DNA from: Drechmeria coniospora
Taxonomy: Eukaryota > Ascomycota > Sordariomycetes > Hypocreales > Ophiocordycipitaceae
DNA: 64,000 nt
Direction of reading: 5' to 3'
Assembly: GCF_001625195.1 (NCBI RefSeq)
Contig: NC_054391.1
Coordinates: 2,046,001-2,110,000 of the forward strand
The notes beneath the pieces are model-generated. The model had not been told where the DNA came from, did not search any database, and saw only the letters and a list, made by a program, of their open reading frames with translations. How positions within the stretch are numbered: the stretch's first letter is position 1; each line of letters starts with the position of its first letter. The position numbers and the translations under genes are program-made. Shown here piece by piece: positions 10,261 to 22,303 of the stretch.

Positions 10261-13200
10261 GACTATCCTATGACGAACGGCCCCTGACGATCGGGAGTGT
10301 CGTGGGTGGGTTGTCCGTCTCCGTCTCCTCTCCGTCCGAGAGATGGAGAGTCGATAAAAAGACCAAACGAGAAGGCAACTCTCGTCTCAGGGCGCTCGCG
10401 GCGCACAAAGGCGAGACGGCGAACGGGAAACGAGAAAGCAGGATGCGAAGATGGGGGTGGACGGTTCTTCATACAACCGTGTGCGGTGGGAGAAGGGGGG
10501 ATGATGATCCGGCGCCTAGCCTTGCTTTCGGCCGGTTGCTGTTTTGAAGAGGTCGGATGGGCGTGCGTTTGACGGACGGTTGGACGGGAACCGGAGAGCG
10601 GGAGCGAGCAACGGGGCTCCTCTTTCCCGAGCCGTTGGAGAAATGATCAGCTCGTGCTTGTATCCGTATGTAGAGGTGGATGTCAATGATTTGTATGTGT
10701 ACATGTGTTGTGCGTAGATGCGTGGATGCTTGCATGTAAATTCGAACGCGGATGCGAATGTGAACGTCAAGGTGGCGTAGTGCAGAGTTGAGGAAGGGGA
10801 CCTGGGAGCGCGACGGAACGGGGCGGATGGGCGGGCAGACGATGGAAGTGATTACAACTCTGCAATACTCAGCCAACCTTTTCTTCTCTGCTTCCATCTC
10901 TCTTCGACAGGAGGGCCCCCCTGCCGGCGTCGGGGTGTCTGGGAATCCCTGTCGACGACACACCACAGCCGACCCAACCGACGGGCCGTTTCATCAAAAG
11001 GTGGCATTTTTATCACCGCAGACTCGGTGCAGGTCTCGAGTTCGCAACGGGTTCTGAAACGCGACTGGACCATGGCGACGCCGGTCGCATGTGTAAGCCG
11101 CATGCACGCGAATGCTGTGCCGTATTCGTACGAGCAAAGGACGAGTTTCCAGTGCCAAAGGTGACGGACCGACGGGCGGACAGGCAAGCATCATGGCGTC
11201 GCATGACGGAGGCGCAAATTTGCAGCGGTACGACCCTGGTCTCGCCCTCCCGGGTCCCGTCCCTCCCGGGTGACGCCCCTTGGTTTTGGTCCGTCCTTCT
11301 GCCGTCCTTCTAGAAGACTGGCTCGGACATGGTGTCTTGGAATTGGGCCGAAACAAGACATGAGCAGGCGTGATTTGGTCCTAGTGCACGGGGTATCGTT
11401 TGCCATGTTTGCATGGCAAAGGCGAAGTCGTCCCATGGACGAGCATGGTGATTGCCTGCACACACCGGTGCACGTACGTGCGAGCAATGGCCAATCAGTC
11501 ACAGTCCGTGTCGATGGCGAATACCGTACATGGCTGTCATTGTGATCCGTCATTCGTGCCAACGACGATAAGACAGACCCTCGTTCTCGTTTGTACCTGT
11601 TCAGGTCGTCGGGTAAGCCGATGCATGCGAGGAGCGGAAAGAACCAAGGCGTCCACGAGTGCAGCAAGTACTTGCATACATGGTGCACAGCATGCACATC
11701 TGGGCGCAACGAGACTCGTAAGCTGAAGCTCGGGCGACCAAGGGGCAAGGAGGGATGGGAACTGGTTAGATGATGACAAGGGACCTCACCAGCCCACCCA
11801 CACAGCCTCGTCGATCATGGCGCAGCTAGGCGAGGCAGTACCAAGTGATTCGCAAACTCTGTCGTCTGCAGTCCGTCGTCCGAAGACATACATGTACCCG
11901 TACGAGGGCGTCGCAGATGGTGATGTCTTCATGAGCAATCTTCGTCGTAGGGGCGATGCGGAAATGACAACGAGACAGGTTCCATGTGGCTACTGGGAGC
12001 GAGAGGATGAAGCTGGAGGGGGGCAGATCGCTCGTGCGGACAAGAGTCCAGTGTCCAGTGTACCTATTCTTACTGCACCTGATACTTGCCTAGACTTCCA
12101 GATATGTCGAGGTCGAGCCATTGGCCTACGTTCTCTCTAGGTATCTGGGATGCACACCTTTGTACCTTGTACAGTACCAATCAATTACCGAAAGCATCGA
12201 GCAACACCCCCATTTGTACTAGCCCGAGGAAAAATAATTGTCTGTTCCGCACATCAATACGGAGTAAAAAAAAAATGTGCTGACGGCGTCGTTGAGTGTC
12301 TCGTTCTCGTACGTACATAGATACAGTACGGACACGCCTGCTCACCTAAGTACTTACAAGTGCCGACCCATGCCCGTTGTAACCGTCACCTTGTGCTAAC
12401 CAAAGTAATTAATTAATTAATTAATATATAAATAAATACATATTTTAAATATTAGGCGGGCTGCCAGCTTTCATACATCGTCAGCAGGGCCTGCTGCCTC
12501 ATGGAACTCCGTCGACTTCGGCAGCAAGAAACAAACGAGAAACAAACGAGAAACAATGCGAGCAACAAACGCCACAATCACAATTCCAGACTTTGTTCAT
12601 CAGTCGCTTTGCTGCCTTGCCTGCCTGCCGAGACCCAACGGCCGCGACGAACCCTCCTCCACGAGCGCCATTGCCTTCTTCCTGTTCGACCCCGGCTCCT
12701 CCGCCCTCGTCGCCTTGCTCGGCCGTTGCTTTTCTGGATGGGTGCACGCGCATCACGACGACTTTCGGTCCTGTCTCTCTTCGGACCCCCCATCCCCTGT
12801 TGTGTCTCACAGGTACCAACGTTGGTCCTCGACAGCCATGCTGATGCCAAGACACAATTACGCACCCTGGTGGCTACATCTCTCTCGCCTACTCGCCAGC
12901 TCGACGGAGGCTGCTCACAAGAGGTAGCATCCATTCCGTCGATGCATGCGAGCGCCGTATGACTTGTCCGTTTCATCAACAACGTGCCGTCGCAAGATGC
13001 TGGCCCCCGACACTAGCACCGAAGCTCATCACCAACCGCGAAGCCAATAATGGGTCTGCCTTGCAAACCTCCACGTGGTTCTCTGCCTACCTGTGTGTCC
13101 TTTCAGGAACAACGACGATTCTCGCCTTGTCCCGCTTTTCTGTCGCCCGGCCCGTCCGCAACACCATGTCGTGTCTCACCCCCCACACCTTCACAGCGGC

Positions 13201-14459
13201 GATGACTCCCCTCCCCTCCTCGTAACCTTTCTTCCTTCCTTGCTGCCCCCAAAAGTGATGGCCAACGCCAGCACCGTGCGACGGGGTCGCCTCCAGCTCT
13301 CCTTGCTCGCAACCGACAAGTCGTCATTGGGACTGCAACCCGCCTTCCCCTCTGCGCGTCTGTCGCTCGGCGCCAGGAGCGCCAACCTTTTGCCGGGATT
13401 CATGAATGGGCACAGAGTTGTAATGATCATGTATCATCCCGTCCGCCGCAGCATGCGGGGAGGATGAGCAGACAAGCCAAGGTTGTGAGCAAATTGGTCT
13501 GTCAACAATGGTCTGTCAACAACGGTCTGGTACTACCAAAATCGGGCTGAGGCCCTATGGTCATCTGGATCTTGCCACACGAGGGAGCGTCTGTCGCGTA
13601 ATCTTGGAATCCCAGACTTGGGCATGTCCTCATCATGAAAACGACCAGGTACGGATGTGTTGGCCAATCACATCCAGTAATTGTGGCGCCTGAATCAACC
13701 ATGACCATACTTTGGCCCTTGTGGTGACCTTTCAAGCCCATTTGCCAGCACTTGCACACTCCGGATACGTGTTCCTGCCCGTGCTGGATCATCTCAAGGA
13801 GAATAGAGGCAGTAGGGGTCCAATACATCCTCCGCTTAGTTCGTGGATGGCATTGACGGCTTCTCTCCTTGGAAGGCATCATGAAGCCGTTTATCGTCTC
13901 CTCAACCCTGTCGTGTCATGAAGCTGCGGAGACATTTCATCATGTACAGAATTGTGAGGTCGAACTTGGAAGCCGCGTAACATGGTCGATAAGTGCAGTG
14001 CCATCCCGGAACTTCAGCACAAGGTCGGAGGTCGGACGAGAGACCTAGGCCGCACGAGGTATCGGCAGACAGCTTGGACGACATGCTGCCATAAAGTGGG
14101 CACGGCCACAAGGATCATTAATGTGCAATCATGCAATTTTCAAAGCTTGCGGGCAAAAAAGAGGCATACATCTATGTGCAAATCGTCGACTTTTTACTTG
14201 AGCGATTGTTCCTGCTGAAGCGATGCACCACTCATGGAAAGGTAACAATATCAATACATCAGCAACGACGCCCAAAATACCAGCGACATGCAGGCAGGCT
14301 CTTGGAAGAAACAAACCATGAGCGCCATAGAGCGTGCCCGAGCGGATAATGTCCTGCTCCGCCTCGGAAGCCCCATATTCCATGGACCATGACGAATTGG
14401 CAAGGTGCAGATTCTCCACCTTGCCTGTGCAAATAGAGTCCTCTCGACGCCAAGCGTTT
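10261..14459. other. Long gene-poor interval
   Basis: A 4.2 kb stretch between the zinc-finger gene start and the 3' end of the AAA ATPase gene, both on the minus strand. Many overlapping open frames exist near 11.2-13.5 kb, but none has a recognisable domain, a clear codon bias or convincing splice signals. Contains an AT block near 12404-12450 and short AAACAAACGAG repeats near 12531-12555. Confidence 0.5.
12404..12453. repeat. AT-rich block with (AATT)n
   Basis: A run of about five TTAA/AATT units continuing into TATATAAATAAATACATATTT. It is strongly AT-rich against a GC-rich background. Confidence 0.8.
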
Positions 14460-16776
14460 TTACTCATACAAGCTGTCATCAGTATCCACCGACTTGGTCG
14501 CATGCGGGTTCGTCACCCTGATGCCGCTCTCCAGCCTCTCGAGCGTCATGGTGTATCCCTTTTGTTGGCACCAACTGTGGACCATGCGCACAGCATTCTT
14601 AATCTCACGACCGTTGAGACTCCACAGGCTCAGCTGGTGGATATCACCATTATCGAGGACCCATGTCGCGGCCGGTCTGGTTTCGGCGTCATCGTCGTCG
14701 TCGTCGTCGTCGGCAACCGGATGCTTCCTCATCCCGGGAAGCCTGTCGAGGAACTTCCTCCAAACTGTCTCGCGAGCGTTCCGGTCGAGCGCGTGGAACA
14801 GCAGATGCAGGCTAACCCGGCTGCGGAAGGCGGTGTCGATGGTGTTGTAGAGGTTTGTCGTGAGAAAGATGATGCCGCGAAAGTACTCTAGCTCGCGCAG
14901 GAAGATGCTCACAAGCTCGTTCCTGTGGATGTCGTTGGGGTTGCGCTCGGCCATAAAGACGTCGGCTTCGTCGAGCAGGATGACGGCGTCCCACTCAGTC
15001 GCCATCTGAAAAACACGCTTAATGTTCGCGCACAGCGCCGCGGCGTTGAGGCCGAGGTCCTCGGCTTGCAGGTAGTACAGCGGCTTGTGCGCTTGGTCGG
15101 CCACGGCTTCGGCTGTGAGCGTCTTGCCCGTGCCCGGAGGCCCGGAGAGGAGGACGATGAGCCCCTGGCCCTTGCCGACGATGACATCGTCCATCGGGGC
15201 GGCAGGGTCGGCCGACAAGCCAGGCTGCGGCCGATCCCGTCCGGGTTTGTGGTTCTCGACAAAGGACAGAACGAGGTCCTTCTGCTGCGAGTCGTATACG
15301 AGGTGGGAGAAGGCGGTGTCATTCCACGCCATGGGCTCGATTTCTTCGACGTAGAACTCGACTGTAACCCAGGTCAGCAAATCATGCCAAGGCCGGTCAG
15401 CGGAGCAAGCACTCACCCCAGAGCTTATTCTTCAAGGCAAAGCCGCCGATGGTGCCGGACATGAACTGAAGGTCCTCCTCCCTCTGCATAATTTCCTTCT
15501 TGCTCTTTGCTATTTGGAACTCGCTGGGCCGATTTCCATCGAGCCTGCCCGCCAGGCGCCGCTCGCTTGAGCCGTCGAGGTTGCAAAGGCTAGAGAATGA
15601 GGACAAGCTGGACACCGAGTCCGAATCGGAGTAGGAGCCAAAGAGATACTCGTCGCACCACGAGGCCCGGGCCTCTTTCCTCTCCCGGCGGCCTTGAGCC
15701 AGGTGATGCTTGTTGTAGCCGAAGACGTCGATGAGGATGCGGCCTTGGACAAGGTGCTTGCTGACCTCCTTGCCGGCTGACTGGATGGCGATGCCGTTGT
15801 ATGAGCAGTAACGTAGACCCTGGAGGTCCAGAACCTTTTTACCGCGTTGAATGAGGCGCTCGGTGACGTCGTCGCCGGACGGGTGGAAGGATATGGGGTG
15901 GTGCTGCAGTTCCTTGATGGGTTTGTTGCCCTCGTACTCGTCTATGACCAGCCGCGTGGCCCGCCAGACGAAACGCTGACCGTCGAATACCAAGGTCTTG
16001 ATCCTGATTTGGAGAGAAAGGGCCTTTTCTTCACGGACGTACTCGGTTCCCTCCACCTTGGCGAGAAAATCGGCGTTCAGGCCATGGCTGTAGAGGGTAC
16101 ACCCCCGAGAGAAAAGGGCCCAGGCGGAGTGGAAGTCGACGAGGCCGCTGGCCTGCAGATGCTTCCACTTGGCTTGCAGGTCGGAAAAAATGCCATCCAA
16201 GATACGCAGAAACAGGGTGAGGTACGGCTTGAGGGGGGAGGAGGCGTTGGTGGACTGGTGCAGCTCGACAATGTCACCATGGCAAAACCAGAGTGACCGA
16301 AAGGGCTCATGGAAGGTCGCCGTCGAGTTTACGTCGAGGTGAACATTTTCCTTCTTCAGGATAGGCTGCAGGGCCGCGACCAAGCCGGCGTTTTGGATTT
16401 CAAGGCGGTGGTGCTTGAGCGGGAAGTGACCGGCGATGCAAGGCTTGTCGCGATCCTTGACCTTGTACACCTTGATGGCTACGCGATCTTGTACGCGGGC
16501 GGCCGTCCTGGAAAGCTGCTTGGGCGGGTAATCGACCCATTCGTAGTTTGCACATGATGAGTTGCGACCCTCATACATGGTCTTGACGGCGGCGTCGGTG
16601 CCGAAAGTTGGGTCCTTGCTGAACGTGCCGGCAGCGCCGTTGGCATCCTCGTCGTCACTGGCCGAGTCGAGATCGGATGCCTTCTTGGGGCCCGCATCGT
16701 CGCCGCGAAGGAATTTGCAGCGCCACTTCCAGACGAAGTCGGAGACTTGCTCGCGATGGATGTTGCGGAAGTCCAT
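14460..16776 (-). CDS. AAA ATPase with N-terminal DUF7025 region
   Basis: Single AAA-domain ATPase of the large fungal DUF7025-AAA family, 753 residues. Two exons: 16776-15417 and 15361-14460, with a 55-base intron (GTGAGT donor, GCTGAC branch, CAG acceptor) joining KNKLW to VEFYVEE. The N-terminal half matches DUF7025 in layout: YEWVDYPPKQ, HFPLKHHRLEIQNAGL, a FRSLWFCHGDIVEL stretch, then RLIQRGKKVLDLQGLRYCSY and VQGRILIDVFGYNKH. The AAA core has Walker A GPPGTGKT (527-534), Walker B VILLDEAD (580-587), sensor-1 FLTTNL and an arginine-bearing FRSRVSLH stretch, so it should hydrolyse ATP. A run of eight aspartates (near 675, coded by (GTC/GAC)n) sits between AAA subregions. The cellular role of the family is not well defined. 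A TATAAAT stretch near 16852-16858 may be its promoter. Confidence 0.9.
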
Positions 16777-19700
16777 GGTCGTTTCTGTGTGTTGTCGTGT
16801 CTCTGGCTCCGGCTCTGCGATTGTGCTGGCGGTTCGAGGCAGGACCTGGTGAATTTATACTTGACAACATCTCCATCCGCAGAGGTCATACTTGAGGATC
16901 GAGGGTCGAAGACCCAATCAGGCTGAGGCAAGCCGAAACATTCTCAACGGTTCCTGCATGTTGGCTGCAGTAACGAAGGGGCCCACGATACCCGTCGCCT
17001 CATGACTCAACTTGCCGCTTGCCTGCCTGCGAGTGGAGGAGAAGCGGACTTGTGAATCATACTTTACCTACGATGGATACTAGTGCTGTCTGGCACCTAC
17101 GAGTAGTCATCAGCACTCGCGGGCACCATCGATCTGTAGGAACGCCACCAAAGCATGGTGCCAGAACATGGCGAGAATGCCAAGTATCTCGCTCTAGGAG
17201 TTGCTAGAGCAATCTTGGCGAGGAAGTATCGTCATGTGGCTGCCATCTTCCGTGCACGTACCTACTGTCGATGTAAGAGTTATCGGTAGGTTCCTTGTCG
17301 ATTCTTCGACTCTCCAGTGCCACGATCTATCCATCCAGCCAAGGTGCGTAACGGAGACCTTGCGCAGTACGGTGCAGCCTGCGCAACGGCTGGTCCTATT
17401 GGGAAGTGACTGCAGACCTGGTCCATCTACCGTACCGGACAATGACCGGGTAACACTTGCTCATCCGCAGACGTTGTTCTGGTCTTTTTGATCGTGCAAA
17501 GTCATCATAGTCCCAGGTGGTGAAAACTAAGTACAAGCAAGCGGTGATGTGAACATACAGAGCAGGCATATCCTTGCAGGACACGGCATTCAGGTGACAG
17601 TGGCACCCAAGCACTCTGCGGGAATGACTCCTCACCGCGTTGGCGGATACAAAGCTAAAAGTACAAGATCAGTCAAAATGCTCCGTTACCAGAGTAAGCA
17701 TGTAATCGGTGTACGGAGGAATAAATACTTAAGTACTCCATCTTGATGGATGCCCAAGTATAGCACATGGATCATCATCTGTCTTGGTGCCTTGTCGAGA
17801 AGTGTGACAGGTAGGGTAGGCCTATTCTACTTGCTTGTAAATGTACTTTTGCTCACCCACTGTAAGTACATGCATGATCTAGCTCCTCCGTGCTGTGATA
17901 TCTATCCACTTTGTGAGTCAAATCAGATGGACGACTACTCCTAGACATTCCAAGTTCTCCGTACTTGCACGGGAAATGAATGCTACAATGACACAGACGA
18001 AGCGATAAAAACATGCATAGCGACGCCCAAGACTTTCTGTGAGGCTCGGGCGCACGGCACTAGTGTGCACGTCGTTGTTCGTGCCTACCCAATCGGGGCC
18101 GTGCAGGCTCTGGCGCGGTTTCTGGATTGTACGAGTACTGTGCTGTAAGTAATTACCTATCAATACTACTGTACGGAGTATGGACATGCACTTGCTACTG
18201 CGAGGGCCTGCTTGTACTCTACATGAACACCCAAGTACATGTACACCTAGAGTACTACTTACTTGCTGTATGTAAGTAAGCACGTGTATTTGGGTTGGGT
18301 ACTGCCATTGGCATAGATGTACAGTTTAAGTGTACTTAGTTGTAGGTGTATCCCTACCTAGGTACTGTAGGTACTGTATTTACTTACATGTGCGGAGTAA
18401 TAATACAGCAACGCTCTTATGAGGAGTACCTACATGTACTTAATGTACGCATACTCTCGTCAGCCTACCGTACTTGTCCTCCGACTTGTGAAAGTACATG
18501 TACTTACCTGCCATCTCGCTCAACTTCGGAGCAATGGACAGAAAACGGAATCGCTTCCGTTTGTTCATCCGGGGATGGTGGGCAGATTCGGCATTCCCTG
18601 CTCCCATGATTCGATAATCCTTCGTCGGATGGGGTGCACGGTGGAGATGCACCTGGTCAACGGACACGACGAGACCTACGGAGTACAACTGTAACTACGG
18701 AGTACTTAATACCTACAGTACAAGTACTTGGAGCTGCTGGGCATAGTCCGGCGGTCACAACTACAGTACAGCTAGCTAGTGGATGTACTTGCAGGCAAGT
18801 ACGGAGTACAAGTACTATACATGCAAGTACACTGACTGGAAAGCAACAACATTGTACATCTACGGAGTACTACATGCATTTAACAGGTGCAATTAGAAGT
18901 TCGCTCAAGTACAGTAAGTTACCAACTACGCAGTACAGCATATCATGATCCCGCCAGCGATTTGTACAAGTCAAGGTCCTCGTCGATAACGCCTGGCGCC
19001 TCCCCTGACCCGACGAGACATGACACTAACGTGCAACCGGAATGGCCTGGCGGGGTGGCGCCGTTGCGGCCGGCGCACGATCCGAACTTGGCGGCCCGAT
19101 GGGCGAAACACTGCACAGAGAGTGCAAGTATTGAGTGTCCTTGCTCCATATCCCAATCAAGTGCTTCCTACTTACAGTAAGTACAAGTAGTTGTACTTAC
19201 TTTGCATTCACCCCATGTACATGCTTGTACTCGCCACATGTAAGTAGACTTATACGAGTCCCTGTGCGGAGTAGGATAATTACATTACTTGTAAGTAAAG
19301 TGTACTCCGTACTGTACTCGATTTACTTACCTAGGTACTTACCTAGGCTGGTACTTGGTACTTCGTACAAGCAGATCCATCGTCCACCACCAGTTCCTCC
19401 ACCCACTCAACCACCATAGGTACCCACCACCAACCCATCCACAGGGTAATACTTGCTACAGTACTCCGTACAGTGCTTGCACCGTAATAATACTCCGTAC
19501 ACCTACTCCGTACTCCGTACTTGATAATATTAATACTCACCAATACTACTCCGTACACCACGAGCACTTGCTCCTTTCCTCCTCCCCTTTGCTCTCCCTT
19601 CGTCACTCGTTGAAAGCGCGCAATCCTCTGGTACGGGTTCGAGTTCGGTGTTTGGTTTACCCCATACGCATTGCCTTGCCTTGCCTTGCCTTGCCTTGCC

Positions 19701-19784
19701 TTGTACACATACATATACATCTACCTGGATTTTTCTCGTCTTCATCTTCTTTTTCCAAACCTTTCTCCCCCCTCCCCCGTCACC
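16777..19784. repeat. Intergenic region dense in GTAC-centred short motifs
   Basis: A 3 kb interval between divergent genes (AAA ATPase and cutinase). From about 17.7 kb on it is saturated with short palindromic words. TACGGAGTAC occurs at 18677-18686, 18696-18705, 18800-18809 and 18861-18870; its complement TACTCCGTAC occurs at 19462-19471, 19491-19500, 19504-19513, 19511-19520 and 19547-19556. CAAGTAC/GTACTTG and GTACATG words are interspersed. No coding frame or RNA gene is supported. Confidence 0.75.
19671..19703. repeat. (TTGCC)n pentanucleotide repeat in cutinase leader
   Basis: Six to seven tandem copies of TTGCC about 80-115 bases before the cutinase start codon, probably in its 5' leader. 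Confidence 0.85.
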
Positions 19785-20970
19785 ATGCGCGGTCGCATCA
19801 TTGTCGCCCTCGCCCTCGCCGGCAGCTCGGTCTCGGCAGCCCCCTCGGCCGCCCCCGGCGACAGCTGCGAAAAGGGCCTGCGCATCTTGGTCGCCCGTGG
19901 CACCGGTGAAGACAAGGGCACCGGCCTCGCGGGCACCGTCGCCGACAGCGTCGCCAGCCAGATCCGGGGCTCGACCGTTGTTCCGATCGACTATCCGGCC
20001 ACCCTGGTCGATCCATCCTACGACGAGTCGTTGAAGGCCGGTGCCGAGGCCCTGCAAAAGGCCGTCAACGAGCACGTCAAGGCCTGTCCCGACAGCAAGA
20101 TTGTCATCATGGGCTACTCGCAGGTAAATAGCATTCTCCCATGACGCAGCGTCGGCGCGACGACACCTCTGCGGCCTATGCTGACCAGATCTGCACGGAC
20201 AGGGTGCTCACATCACCGTCGACTCCATCTGCGGCGGCTCAGGAGAGCCCTTGAACAACATAACCGCTCTCCCTCAGAAGCTCGTCGAGGATCACGGTAA
20301 GACTATCCCAATACGCAACACGGCGTGACCGTCGAGGCAGCCGTAACGTCGTGTATTGTGTACTGACAAGCGTACAGTCGTCGCCGTCGTCCTCTTTGGC
20401 GACCCAACCCACATCGCCAACGTCACCTACGACAAGGGAACTAGCACCAACAACGGCGTACGCTCCCCCTCTCCTGACCTCGTCCCCGCCTCGCCCGGAT
20501 CCCGAATACCGAATCCCCGTCGTCGTCTTGACCCCAACGCCCGCTGACGGGAACCTTGACAGATTTTCCCACGCGTCCGAGCAAGTGTTGAGCAGTGCAA
20601 CGTCTATGCCGACCGCCTCGTCTCCTACTGCGACAAGGGTGACAGGTACTGTGACCATGGCGATGTCAAAGAGGTCCACAGCGAATATTTTGAAAAGTAC
20701 GACAAGGAGATTGTCAAGTTTGTCGTCCAAAAGTACGACAGCTTCGCGAAGGCGTCAGCCACCTCGACGGCGACGGCAACGGCCGCCACCAGCTCCGCCA
20801 CCATCAGCCCCGCCACCAGCTCCGCCACCCACACCAACGCGACCACGGTCACGGGTGCCAGTGCCACGCCCACCAAGCCGGTCGCAGGTGCTGCGGCGGG
20901 ACTTACCCTTGGTCACGCCCTTTACCTGGCTCTGCCGATGATGATGATGGCTTCCTTCCAAATCTTGTAA
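19785..20970 (+). CDS. Cutinase-family serine esterase with GPI-type tail
   Basis: Secreted alpha/beta-hydrolase of the cutinase/acetylxylan-esterase family, 306 residues in four exons: 19785-20123, 20203-20296, 20378-20457 and 20563-20970. Each intron (79, 81, 105 bases) has a GT start, a CAG end and preserves frame. An N-terminal signal peptide is visible (about 1-18). The catalytic serine is S112 in GYSQG, split by intron 1; the Asp and His are D198 (YCDKGDRYC) and H210 (EVHSEYF), in the usual spacing. The C-terminal third is Ser/Thr/Ala/Pro-rich, ending in a hydrophobic stretch (GLTLGHALYLALPMMMM), as expected for a GPI-anchored wall or membrane protein rather than a free enzyme. Cutin, suberin or acetylated polysaccharide are possible substrates. 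The promoter lies in the motif-dense region, with a (TTGCC)n leader. Confidence 0.9.
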
Positions 20971-22303
20971 AGCATTTATGGAGACGCAACATGTATTTCT
21001 ATCTACATTCTCATCGTCAAGAGTAGGCGATACGTATGTGATGTGGACAACATCACATACGTACACATATACTCGTCTGCATATGGATTGGATTCGCTGC
21101 CGCTGTATTCTGCTTCCCTTCACCCGCCATCGCCGTCATTCCATACTTCTTCAACGGGTCTCCAGCACCGTCCTGTCGTTCGCGCGGAGCTGGTCAGCGC
21201 ATTGTGGATCCTTGTGTCGTGTTTTCTTGCCGTTGTTGAGGAACAGATGCTTGGGGAGTCAAGGAGTGGTGGCATTCTTTGGGCATCCGTCGTTCCATGC
21301 GGCATCTCTGTGAGGAGCCCACGATTCTAGTCATCGCAGCATGCTCAAACAAGGCATTCAAGGAAGAGCCAACCGTTTCTCCCCATCCTTCTGCCTGAGC
21401 CTCTTGCTCCTGAAGGTAAACACCAAAGGCTTTCTGACCCGTGCCGACGGAGATGGTCAATCGGTTATTGTTGCGTGTTCGACCTTTGTTTAGCTTGGTC
21501 AAACTACGACGTGCTTGAAGGTACCAGCACAGTATTAGTTCCCTGTTGGTACCGTGTGCTACGAGCCTTCAGGTCTGTAGGAGGGCCAACACGCCTGCAA
21601 TGACGCACTAAACATGCGAGCAGCTGTATAGGCCCTGACTGGCACCCGCAAGCGGTCCACGTCACACGCATCATCCGTCTTGCATTCAACAGAACCTCCT
21701 TCGCTCCCAACATAATCCCATCATCATTCACGAAAACACATCTAGCAACCCAAGCCAGCTCACGGGGATTTTCGAATGCGCCACCGCAGCCTTGTGCCTG
21801 ATAATCCGTGCCGGCATTTATCACGAGCTGCGACTGTCGGTTCGTCCTTGGGCATCTTGCACGAGCGGTCGATTCGGTTCGGTCCCTCCTTTCGCGGTAT
21901 CCTCCCTACAGCTCATATCCATTATCGTGCAACTTTCCGACAACCGCAGTTTGATATCCATTCGTCGTTTGGAATACACATACTCCCAGCGTGGATAGCT
22001 CTCTCGCAAGCACATCCTCCTCCATCTGCAACGCTCGAGCGCTCCCCTTCTCTGATGAGGGCCTGACGACGGAAGGGTCCAATAGTCCAACATCAGCATC
22101 ACACCTCGTCTCCTTTGATGCTCCCGCGTCTCGCACGTCGAGACTCCGTCAGCATTAGCACCAGCACGCAGTATTAACACAGATTTCGCTCCCGTCCCAG
22201 CCTAGGTGCTCGGAGAGAGCTTCCTATCTCCTTCTACCAACGACCAGATCGGACAGCCGTGCTCTCTCCAGCGCTCTCCACCTGCACATCCTGGCCGCAC
22301 CTC
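20971..22303. other. Intergenic, no supported gene
   Basis: A 1.3 kb gap. An open frame on the minus strand at 21504-21824 has no recognisable domain and no ATG-supported context. Part of the segment before 22304 may hold an upstream exon of the next gene, which I could not define. Confidence 0.4.

Noticed and set aside
11191..13467. Numerous overlapping frames in the 10.3-14.4 kb gap
   Set aside because: None has a domain, consistent codon bias or paired splice sites; many overlap on both strands.
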